Below, one piece after another: positions 1 through 5,836 of a DNA stretch of 64,000 bases. The notes beneath the pieces are model-generated. The model did not search any database, was not told the origin of the DNA, and worked only from the letters and a program-made list of their open reading frames with translations. The stretch is from Actinoplanes sp. N902-109 (GTDB taxonomy: Bacteria; Actinomycetota; Actinomycetes; Mycobacteriales; Micromonosporaceae). Location of the stretch: assembly GCF_000389965.1 (NCBI RefSeq), contig NC_021191.1:8867501-8931500 (forward strand). The letters are read 5' to 3'. The stretch's first letter is position 1; the number at the start of each line of letters is the position of its first letter. The position numbers were made by a program, and so were the translations under genes.

Positions 1-204
1 CGCACCGCGATGCGCCCGCTCGGCCACGTCGAGGAGGTCGACCGGCTGCCCACCGTCGGCGTGGACGGCACGCTCTACGACGCGCTGTCCGTGATGCTGA
101 CCAGCGACTCGCTCAACGTGATCGTGGTCGAGGACGGCAAGCCGGTCGGCAGCATCTCCCGGTCGGCGCTGTTCGACGGCACCGCCGGGGACGCACCGGC
201 CTGA
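1..204 (+). CDS. C-terminal CBS domain of a protein truncated by the window edge
   Basis: The frame is open from base 1 and ends with TGA at 202-204. The 67 visible residues form one CBS-type nucleotide-sensing repeat: a beta-strand ending LPTVGVDGTLYDAL, a helix, then the strand NVIVVEDGKPVGSISRSALF. Paired CBS repeats often sit at the C-terminus of ATPases of glycine-betaine/quaternary-amine importers (OpuA/ProV type), and the RTAMRP start fits such a protein. The domain that would prove this lies outside the window, so the parent protein is uncertain. A strong hairpin follows 8 bases after the stop. Confidence 0.6.
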   Translation, partial: RTAMRPLGHVEEVDRLPTVGVDGTLYDALSVMLTSDSLNVIVVEDGKPVGSISRSALFDGTAGDAPA

Positions 205-211
205 GCGGGCG

Positions 212-244
212 CCGCAGCCCGGGCCGTTGCGACCCGGGCTGCGG
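212..244 (+). terminator. Hairpin terminator after the CBS gene
   Basis: Two perfect 12-base arms (CCGCAGCCCGGG, 212-223, and its complement, 233-244) enclose a 9-base loop, directly after the stop at 204. There is no U-tract, as is common in GC-rich actinobacteria. It could also stop transcription coming from the opposite strand. Confidence 0.7.
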
Positions 245-330
245 TGAGGTGCACGCGGGGGCCGGTCGCACCTCGGGACGGCCCGGCCGGGGGTGGGGAG
301 GAAGGACACCCGGCCCGGGCCACGCCGGTG

Positions 331-813
331 TCAGCGGCGGGCTCCCAGGGTCGCCAGACCGATGATCCAACCGACGAACAGGCCGTACGTCGCACCGTCG
401 CCGGCCGCCCGGAACGCCCCGAGCAGCGACGGGTTGGCCAGGAACAGCGTGGTGAACAGCGCGGCGAAGCCGCCCGCGAAGACATAGGACGACCAGCCGG
501 CGAAGAACTGGCTGAGGGTGCCGCGGGCGCGGGCCAGCTGGGAGCCGGGCAGCAGATAGAGGAAGAGCGCGGTGAGCACCACGACCAGGATCGCCTTGAG
601 GTCGGCGAGCAGGATCGAGCGCAGCGAGTCGTCGGAGTCGAAGCGCCAGTGCGGCCACGCCAGCAGCCGCAGCCACCAGCCTCCGGCGGTGTTGGCGTTG
701 GTGTTGTCTGCGGCCCAGTCGGCGTACCAGGGACTGCCGAAGACCAGGACAAGTATCAGCGCGGCGAGCGTGCCTGCGCCCACCGCGGAGCGGTAACGGT
801 TGGTGAGAGCCAT
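331..813 (-). CDS. Small integral membrane protein, 160 aa, unknown function
   Basis: A 160-residue protein with four likely membrane helices: about residues 9-28, 76-95, 107-127 and 139-156. The soluble stretch between helices 1 and 2 is Trp-rich (WWLRLLAWPHW) and probably faces outside. I do not recognise a family. It begins at ATG 813 with no clear Shine-Dalgarno sequence. It is transcribed toward the CBS gene, and the hairpin at 212-244 lies between the two stops. Confidence 0.6.
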   Translation of the reverse strand: MALTNRYRSAVGAGTLAALILVLVFGSPWYADWAADNTNANTAGGWWLRLLAWPHWRFDSDDSLRSILLADLKAILVVVLTALFLYLLPGSQLARARGTLSQFFAGWSSYVFAGGFAALFTTLFLANPSLLGAFRAAGDGATYGLFVGWIIGLATLGARR

Positions 814-881
814 GGCCCGCCTATTTCCCAGCGGGCGATCGGCTTCAAACGACGGTCATGAATGCCGTATATGCGGGCAAA

Positions 882-1166
882 CTACTTCTTCTGCAGGTAA
901 TCGATGAAGGCGGCGCGCAGCAGGGGCTCCTGCTCGCCGTAGCTGTGGCCGGTCAGCTCGCGCCACAACGCGACCGCCTCGTCGACGGTCGGGCCGACCG
1001 TGTTGGGCGCACCGTCCAGCGACGCGGCCTCGTCGGAGTCCGGCAGATGCTTGAACACCGACCAGAAGAAGCCCAGGTCATGGCGCTCCCGGGCCCTGGC
1101 GAACGCGCGCTCGCGCAGCTCCTCGGTGGGCAGGGCGTCCAGCTCGGCGAAGGTCGCGTCGGTCAT
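882..1166 (-). CDS. Conserved small cytoplasmic protein, 94 aa, unknown function
   Basis: I chose ATG 1166, giving a 94-residue acidic helical protein starting MTDATFAELDALPTEEL and ending FIDYLQKK. A longer frame exists upstream, but its extra N-terminus is Arg/Pro-rich low-complexity sequence typical of non-coding GC-rich DNA. A TATGCT hexamer lies 7 bases before the ATG, which fits a leaderless transcript. There is no signal peptide or membrane segment. The name and function are unknown. Confidence 0.6.
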   Translation of the reverse strand: MTDATFAELDALPTEELRERAFARARERHDLGFFWSVFKHLPDSDEAASLDGAPNTVGPTVDEAVALWRELTGHSYGEQEPLLRAAFIDYLQKK

Positions 1167-1173
1167 GGGCCTC

Positions 1174-1179
1174 AGCATA
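1174..1179 (-). promoter_or_regulatory. Probable -10 element, leaderless start
   Basis: TATGCT (minus strand), then 7 bases, then ATG 1166, so transcription would start at or next to the start codon. No -35 is recognisable. Confidence 0.45.
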
Positions 1180-1194
1180 GGCCGAGCGGTTTTC

Positions 1195-2469
1195 TCACCG
1201 GCTCGATCCCCAGGGGCCGAGATCCCACTGCTCGCCCGTGGTGTTCGGCGCGGGAGCGGCGCTGGACGGCGGCCACGACTCGGGCAGCCCGGGCGACCAT
1301 GCCATGCCGGTCGGCGGCTCGGCCCAGTCGGCGTCACCGCCGGCGGGTACCGGCCGGCCGTACGTCTCGATCAGCCGGGTGACCAGCAGGCCGGCGCCGA
1401 TCGTGGTGGCCGCGACGGCGAACAGGGCGATCTCGAAGTTGCGCCGGTCGGCGTAGTCGAGGAACAGGGCCAGGCCCGCCACCGCGAGCAACGTGCCGAA
1501 GATCCCGCCGCGGCGGCCGTAGGCGCTGGTGCCGGCGAGCAGGGCGGCGCCGAACGCGATGCCGGTCCACTCCAACCCGGTGCCGGGCACGATCGGCGTG
1601 GTCGACTGCGCCGCCATGAGAATGCCGGCGGCAACCGCGAACAGCGAGGACACCATCAGCGAGGCGATGACCGGCAGGGCCGCGATGCCGCCGCGGCGCT
1701 CGGCCGGGTCGCCGAACGGGCGCATCCGGCCCACCAACCGGCGGATCGGGGTGATCGTGCCCAGCGCCCCGCCGAACACGGCCAGCAAGGCGAACCCGCC
1801 GAACAGGAAGAACGCCTGGTTGGCCGGGTCGTAGTCGCCCTGGACCGGCACGGGGGCGGTGCGCAGCTGGTCGTACACGATGACGCCCATCCCGGCACCC
1901 AGTGCGGCCACCCACCCGGGCACGTGCAGCATCAGCACGAACAGCGCGACCACCAGGGCGCCACCGGCAGCGATGCAGAGCGCCGGCACCACGGCGGCGA
2001 CCAGGCCACGGTCACCCTGCTCGGCGTAGTGCAGCGAGGCCGCGAGGGCGATGGGACCGACCGCGAGGTTGGGCACGCCGGCCCGCAGCGTCAGACCCGC
2101 CCCGAGGGTCAGCAGGCCGATCGACGCGCCCGAGATCAGCAGGGCGTCCAGGGCCGGTCGGCGCAGGCTCGCCGGGTCCAGGCGGTAGAGCAGGAACGCG
2201 ATCGCGGCCACCGCCAGCAGCAGCACGATCTCCCAGCCGATGTGGACGCCGAGCCGGTCCCGGCCGTCGTCGGACTCACCACGCCGACCGGCGGCGGGGT
2301 CGAGCGGCTCGGTGCTGCGCGTGCCGGTGTCGTCGGGATCCAGGTCGCGCCGCCGGTTGCGGAAGTCGGCGGCCGCCACACCCGCCCGGTATGCAGCGGG
2401 ACCGGTCGGCGGACTTCCGGCGCCGACGGCCTCGGTGTCCCGACGGAACGGGGTCTCGTCATAGGCCAT
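1195..2469 (-). CDS. ABC transporter permease-like membrane protein (BPD_transp_2/RbsC type)
   Basis: A 424-residue protein. About 80 hydrophilic, Arg/Asp-rich residues precede roughly ten membrane helices from residue 85 to 385. The stretch TLGAGLTLRAGVPNLAVGPIA and the helical pattern resemble permeases of ribose/branched-chain/nucleoside ABC importers. No ATPase or binding protein is adjacent, so it may be an orphan or a divergent relative. I chose ATG 2469 because GGAGG lies 9-13 bases before it; GTG 2478 overlaps that Shine-Dalgarno sequence. The substrate is unknown. Confidence 0.6.
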   Translation of the reverse strand: MAYDETPFRRDTEAVGAGSPPTGPAAYRAGVAAADFRNRRRDLDPDDTGTRSTEPLDPAAGRRGESDDGRDRLGVHIGWEIVLLLAVAAIAFLLYRLDPASLRRPALDALLISGASIGLLTLGAGLTLRAGVPNLAVGPIALAASLHYAEQGDRGLVAAVVPALCIAAGGALVVALFVLMLHVPGWVAALGAGMGVIVYDQLRTAPVPVQGDYDPANQAFFLFGGFALLAVFGGALGTITPIRRLVGRMRPFGDPAERRGGIAALPVIASLMVSSLFAVAAGILMAAQSTTPIVPGTGLEWTGIAFGAALLAGTSAYGRRGGIFGTLLAVAGLALFLDYADRRNFEIALFAVAATTIGAGLLVTRLIETYGRPVPAGGDADWAEPPTGMAWSPGLPESWPPSSAAPAPNTTGEQWDLGPWGSSR

Positions 2470-2522
2470 CTCGTCCACCTCCTCGCCCGCGGCTCAGCAT
2501 ACGGAAGCGAGGGGCTCTCGGT

Positions 2523-3044
2523 TCAAGCCCGCGAGCCGTGCCGATCCGAGTCGTCGCCACCCTTGCGGTCCGGTTCCTTGGGTACCCGGCAGGCGCGCTC
2601 CAGCCAGAGCGCCGCACCCACGAGCGCCAGCGCGGCCACCACCCCGCCGATGCCGGCCGGGACGTCGTCGTGCGCGGCCTCGGTCGGCTCCAGCGCCAGC
2701 CAGGCCAGCAGCCCCGCGGAGAAACCGGCGAACAGGGCCCCCGCCAGCGAGGACGCCTTGGCCAGCACCACGTAACGGGCCACCGCGAGCGGGTTGATCC
2801 GGCCCGCGCCCGGCTTGTGCTGGATGCGGGCGCTGGTGTTCTGCGCGAGCACCGCCTCGGCGATCGCGAGCGCCGCGAAGACGAAGATCGGCGTCCACGG
2901 CAGTCGCAGCCCGGTGTTGTAGTAGAGCGCACTGAGCAGCAGCCAGCCGACCGCGGCAGCCGCCAGCGCGGCCACGACCAGCGCGGAGAGGCTGGTCGGC
3001 CGCATCGACGGGTCGGAGTCGGCTCCGCCGGGGTTGTTGCTCAC
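2523..3044 (-). CDS. DUF3180 membrane protein
   Basis: A 173-residue protein with four membrane helices at about residues 21-42, 49-66, 95-117 and 128-147, and a charged C-terminal tail. DUF3180 proteins follow folK in many actinobacteria (Rv3605c in M. tuberculosis), and the same order is seen here. The start ATG overlaps the folK stop by four bases (ATGA), so translation is probably coupled to folK. The function is unknown; the membrane location is inferred from hydropathy. Confidence 0.8.
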   Translation of the reverse strand: MSNNPGGADSDPSMRPTSLSALVVAALAAAAVGWLLLSALYYNTGLRLPWTPIFVFAALAIAEAVLAQNTSARIQHKPGAGRINPLAVARYVVLAKASSLAGALFAGFSAGLLAWLALEPTEAAHDDVPAGIGGVVAALALVGAALWLERACRVPKEPDRKGGDDSDRHGSRA

Positions 3045-3562
3045 GCCTGAAACTCTAACGGCAGATCCGGGCGCGGGCTCAGCTCGTCGGTGTCAGCTTG
3101 CAGCCCGGGATCGCGCAGCAGATCCCGGACGGGCCCGTGCCCGGGCAGCTCGGCGCCGGGCTCGATGTCCAGCCAGGGCCGCAGCACGAAGGCCCGCACA
3201 TGGGCGCGCGGATGCGGCAGGATCAGCTCGGGATCGGCGCTGAACACCGGCGCGCCGGCCCAGACGGCGATCACGTCGACATCCAGGGTGCGCGGCCCGA
3301 ACCGCCGGTCCGGGTCGCGGACGCGCCCGGCAGCCTGCTCGAGGGCATGCGCGCGGTCGAGCCAGGCCCGCGGGTCCGCCGCCGGGTCCTGTCCGAGGAC
3401 GACGGCGTTCAGGTACGCCGGTTGGTCGGCATCGCCCCACGGCGGCGTCTCATAGACCCCCGAGACCTTTTGTACGGTGCTGCCGAGCCCTGTGACCGCG
3501 CCTTGCAACCAGGCGTACCGATCACCGAGATTGCTGCCGATCGACAGCAGGGCCCGGGTCAC
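3041..3562 (-). CDS. folK: 2-amino-4-hydroxy-6-hydroxymethyldihydropteridine pyrophosphokinase
   Basis: HPPK transfers pyrophosphate from ATP to 6-hydroxymethyl-dihydropterin, the step before dihydropteroate synthase in folate synthesis. The 173-residue protein has the family N-terminus (LLSIGSNLGDR), the pterin-binding region ETPPWGDADQPAYLN, and the ATP/Mg signature RFGPRTLDVDVI with both aspartates. It overlaps folB upstream and DUF3180 downstream by four bases each, so it sits inside a tightly coupled folP-folB-folK-DUF3180 operon. It is cytoplasmic and of usual length. Confidence 0.95.
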   Translation of the reverse strand: MTRALLSIGSNLGDRYAWLQGAVTGLGSTVQKVSGVYETPPWGDADQPAYLNAVVLGQDPAADPRAWLDRAHALEQAAGRVRDPDRRFGPRTLDVDVIAVWAGAPVFSADPELILPHPRAHVRAFVLRPWLDIEPGAELPGHGPVRDLLRDPGLQADTDELSPRPDLPLEFQA

Positions 3563-3918
3563 CGGCCACGCCGCAGGGTGACAGCCACATCGGCGAACTC
3601 GTGCGGGATGGGCGCCTGCGGCTTGTGCACGGTCACCGTGGCGGCGTGCACGCGCTGGTCGGCGAGGCAGACGGCGACCAGCCGGTCGGCCAGCTTCTCG
3701 ATGAGGTTCACCGGGTCACCCGCCACCACCTCGGCGAGCCGGCCGGCCAGCTCCCCGTAGTGGACGGTGTCGGTGACCTCGTCGCTGGCGGCGGCCGGCG
3801 CGAGATCGAGTTCGAGGTCCACGTCGATCACGAAGTCCTGGCCGTCGCGGCGCTCGAAATCGAAGACGCCGTGGTGGCCGCGGACGCGCAGGCCGCGCAG
3901 CTGGATGAGATCACTCAT
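3559..3918 (-). CDS. folB: Dihydroneopterin aldolase
   Basis: FolB cleaves 7,8-dihydroneopterin to 6-hydroxymethyl-dihydropterin, the substrate of FolK, and acts as a multimeric T-fold enzyme. The 119-residue protein has the family pattern IQLRGLRVRGHHGVFDFER, the central DTVHYGELAGR, and a VTVHKPQAPIP segment near the end carrying the catalytic lysine. It starts inside the end of folP (8-base overlap) and overlaps folK by four bases. Its order in the operon matches its place in the pathway. Confidence 0.94.
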   Translation of the reverse strand: MSDLIQLRGLRVRGHHGVFDFERRDGQDFVIDVDLELDLAPAAASDEVTDTVHYGELAGRLAEVVAGDPVNLIEKLADRLVAVCLADQRVHAATVTVHKPQAPIPHEFADVAVTLRRGR

Positions 3919-4807
3919 CCGTCCCTTTTAACAGGCGCGGGCGTCCGGTCGCTCGCCAGACCGCCAGAGCGTCCGCCGTGGCACGGACGTCGTGCACGCG
4001 CACCCCCCAGGCACCGGCGGCAACGGCGAGCACCGAGGTGGCGATGGTGGCTGCCTCGCGCTCGTCCACCGGCCTCGGGTCGCCGTCGGGCCCGGCCAGC
4101 AACCGCCCGAGATACGTCTTGCGCGACGAGGCGAACAAGACGGGAAAGCCCAAATCGACAATCTTATCCAGGTTTGCACTGAGTGCCCAGTTGTGCTCAG
4201 CGCGCTTGGCGAACCCGAGCCCCGGGTCCAGGATCAGCTGGGCCGGGTCCACCCCCGCGGCCACTGCGTCGTCGACCCGCTGCAACAACTCAGCCCGCAC
4301 CTCGGCGACCACGTCGTCGTACACGGCGAGGTCGAGCATGCGGCGGGAGTGGCCGCGCCAGTGCATCAGCACCCAGGGGCACCCGGCATCGGCGACCACC
4401 GCGGCCATGCCCGGGTCGGCCAGCCCGCCGGAGACGTCGTTGACAATGGCCGCACCCGCCGCGAGCGCCGCGGCGGCCACCTCGGCCCGGGTCGTGTCGA
4501 TGCTGAGCACGAGGCCGGCGGCGGCGAGCTCGCGGAGGACCGGCAGAACCCGATCGATTTCGGTCGCGGCGTCCACCCGGTCGGCGCCCGGACGGGTGGA
4601 CTCCCCGCCGATGTCGATGACATCCGCGCCGGCTCTGTCCAGTTCCAGACCGTGGTCGACGGCGGCCTGAAGATTGGCATATCGGCCACCGTCGGAGAAC
4701 GAGTCGGGGGTGACGTTGAGGACCCCCATCACGACCGGGTGATCTTGCTGGCGCAGCACGTCGCCGCTGACCTGGGCGGTCGTGGCGCTTCGGGTCGGCT
4801 CAGTCAC
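3911..4807 (-). CDS. folP: Dihydropteroate synthase
   Basis: FolP joins 6-hydroxymethyl-dihydropterin pyrophosphate to p-aminobenzoate and is the sulfonamide target. The 298-residue TIM barrel shows MGVLNVTPDSFSDGG, GGESTRPGADRVD, an NDVSGG segment and DPGLGFAKRAEHNW. It is the first gene of the minus-strand fol operon. The start is GTG 4807; TACGGT lies 6 bases upstream, so the mRNA is probably leaderless. In M. tuberculosis folE lies directly upstream, but here a 13.4-kb plus-strand block separates them, so folP must use its own promoter. Confidence 0.95.
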   Translation of the reverse strand: MTEPTRSATTAQVSGDVLRQQDHPVVMGVLNVTPDSFSDGGRYANLQAAVDHGLELDRAGADVIDIGGESTRPGADRVDAATEIDRVLPVLRELAAAGLVLSIDTTRAEVAAAALAAGAAIVNDVSGGLADPGMAAVVADAGCPWVLMHWRGHSRRMLDLAVYDDVVAEVRAELLQRVDDAVAAGVDPAQLILDPGLGFAKRAEHNWALSANLDKIVDLGFPVLFASSRKTYLGRLLAGPDGDPRPVDEREAATIATSVLAVAAGAWGVRVHDVRATADALAVWRATGRPRLLKGTDE

Positions 4808-4813
4808 GATTCG

Positions 4814-4819
4814 ACCGTA
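4814..4819 (-). promoter_or_regulatory. Probable -10 element of folP, leaderless
   Basis: TACGGT (minus strand), then 6 bases, then GTG 4807. It lies beside the divergent control region of the secretion-like operon. Confidence 0.5.
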
Positions 4820-4855
4820 CCGGGCGGGCCTCGTTCGAACATGTGTACGATCAAC

Positions 4856-4876
4856 CGTGACTCACGTTCAGTCACG
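4856..4876. promoter_or_regulatory. Inverted repeat between divergent folP and secretion-operon promoters
   Basis: Perfect 7-base arms CGTGACT (4856-4862) and AGTCACG (4870-4876) are separated by 7 bases, a spacing of about one and a half helical turns between centres. This fits a dimeric regulator site. It lies about 37 bases upstream of the folP -10 and just before the proposed plus-strand -35. The regulator is unknown. Confidence 0.45.
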
Positions 4877-4884
4877 TCTTTACC

Positions 4885-4914
4885 TTGGGTAACGAATCAG
4901 GCAGCTTGTAGGTA
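4885..4914 (+). promoter_or_regulatory. Candidate promoter of the secretion-like operon
   Basis: TTGGGT (4885-4890), an 18-base spacer and TAGGTA (4909-4914) predict a start near 4921. The next 13 bases (4919-4931, GTACGGCCCGTAC) are a perfect palindrome covering that start, which suggests operator control. Confidence 0.4.
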
Positions 4915-4918
4915 AGAA

Positions 4919-4966
4919 GTACGGCCCGTACTCTTCGGAGCTAGGCATCATTATTGAACCGAAGAG
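4919..4966. promoter_or_regulatory. Start-site palindrome and 5'-leader hairpin
   Basis: Palindrome GTACGGCCCGTAC at 4919-4931 is followed by inverted arms CTCTTCGG (4931-4938) and CCGAAGAG (4959-4966) with a 20-base loop. The first could be a DNA operator. The second could fold in the mRNA leader of the operon starting at 5115. About 150 further bases before that gene hold only very short ORFs. Confidence 0.4.
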
Positions 4967-5040
4967 AGCAGAGCGGTCGTGTGGAGGACAGCAGTGCCCT
5001 TACGGTCTCACTCGACGTGGTGAGCAGGAAGTAGCACCAT

Positions 5041-5118
5041 ATGGGCGTCGCCGTCAGGCTTCACTACTGCAGCGTGCCCGGCGCCCTCACGCCGGTCACC
5101 CGGGAGGTTTACCGATGA
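5041..5118 (+). CDS. Putative 25-residue relay ORF before the pilin-like gene
   Basis: ATG 5041 opens a 25-codon frame (MGVAVRLHYC...VYR) whose TGA (5116-5118) overlaps the next gene's ATG (5115) as ATGA. A purine-rich AGGAAG lies about 10 bases upstream. The peptide has no membrane segment or known motif. A 9-codon GTG frame (4994-5023) with GGAGG before it lies further upstream. The pilin-like gene has its own good ribosome site (GGGAGG), so coupling is possible rather than required. Expression is unproven. Confidence 0.3.
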   Translation: MGVAVRLHYCSVPGALTPVTREVYR

Positions 5119-5414
5119 TCGCCACCGAGATCGCCGCGCAGGTCGCGACGGCAGTGCAGCACAGCACCACTCTTGCGGCGGACAATCAGCCCAAGAGCAT
5201 CGACACCGAAGGCGTTGTCACCTTCTTCGCCAGCAACATCGCCCCCATCCTCCTGGCCGTCCTCGGTGTGATCTTCATCGGGCGGGCCAGCCGGGGCGAG
5301 ATCTCCAAGGTGCTGACCAGCTCTGCGATCGCGATCGTGGGCCTGTTCTTCATCGCCGGCGCCGCGACGCTGTTCTTCGTCGGCGACTACCTCATCGACC
5401 TCGTCTTCAGCTGA
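5115..5414 (+). CDS. Small two-helix membrane protein, pilin/VirB2-TcpD-like
   Basis: A 99-residue protein. A soluble N-terminus of about 35 residues precedes two membrane helices (about 37-56 and 68-95) joined by a short basic loop (GRASRGEISK). Size, topology and position as the first gene before PrgI/VirB3-like and VirB4-like genes match the pilin or TcpD position of Gram-positive type IV secretion clusters. Sequence similarity alone would not prove pilin function. A strong GGGAGG lies 8 bases before ATG 5115. Confidence 0.55.
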   Translation: MIATEIAAQVATAVQHSTTLAADNQPKSIDTEGVVTFFASNIAPILLAVLGVIFIGRASRGEISKVLTSSAIAIVGLFFIAGAATLFFVGDYLIDLVFS

Positions 5415-5426
5415 GGCCCGAGGTCC

Positions 5427-5789
5427 ATGCGCCTGCGCACTGACGACGACATCTACCGGGCCCGCCTCGTCTACCTCGGCCCGCCGGGCTACACGCTGCC
5501 CATGCATCTGCCGTACGCGCAGTACGGGATGTTCGTCCTCCTCGTCCCGGTGTTCGTGTTCTTGCACTACCTGATCACCTGGGACTTCGATGCGTTCCCC
5601 GCCTGGGAGATCGCCCTGGCCATGGTGACGACGTCTTACGTCTTCCGGCACGTCGACCCCGACCGGCCGGCACGCATGGTCATCCGAACCGCCATGACCG
5701 ACTGGCGCCGCACCCGCGAGCCGTCGATCGAGCAGCGGGACCCGAGACTTGTCGCCACTCGCATCCGGGTCCGGGAGGAGTTGGTATGA
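5427..5789 (+). CDS. PrgI/VirB3-like (TcpE-like) membrane protein
   Basis: A 120-residue protein with a soluble N-terminus, two close membrane helices (about 34-51 and 57-73) and a basic cytoplasmic tail rich in Arg. PrgI/TcpE proteins of Gram-positive type IV systems have this layout and are encoded immediately before the VirB4 ATPase, with which they associate at the membrane; the same holds here. Its stop overlaps an ATG at 5786 that opens a 16-codon ORF leading to the ATPase gene. Confidence 0.6.
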   Translation: MRLRTDDDIYRARLVYLGPPGYTLPMHLPYAQYGMFVLLVPVFVFLHYLITWDFDAFPAWEIALAMVTTSYVFRHVDPDRPARMVIRTAMTDWRRTREPSIEQRDPRLVATRIRVREELV

Positions 5790-5836
5790 CCAGTTGCGCC
5801 TTCCTCGCTGCATGCCCGAACGGGGCCATCGCATGA
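5786..5836 (+). CDS. Putative 16-residue relay ORF linking the VirB3-like and VirB4-like genes
   Basis: ATG 5786 overlaps the upstream stop (ATGA), and the TGA at 5834-5836 overlaps the ATPase ATG at 5833 (ATGA). GGGAGGAG, the best ribosome site in the area, lies 6-13 bases before ATG 5786, whereas the ATPase ATG has only a weak GGGG upstream. The predicted peptide is MTSCAFLAACPNGAIA. The simplest reading is a termination-reinitiation relay that sets ATPase expression; a functional peptide is not implied. Confidence 0.4.
   Translation: MTSCAFLAACPNGAIA

Noticed and set aside
5786..5836. LAAC in the 16-residue relay peptide read as a lipobox
   Set aside because: The peptide lacks a charged start and a long enough hydrophobic segment for export, so the match is probably chance.
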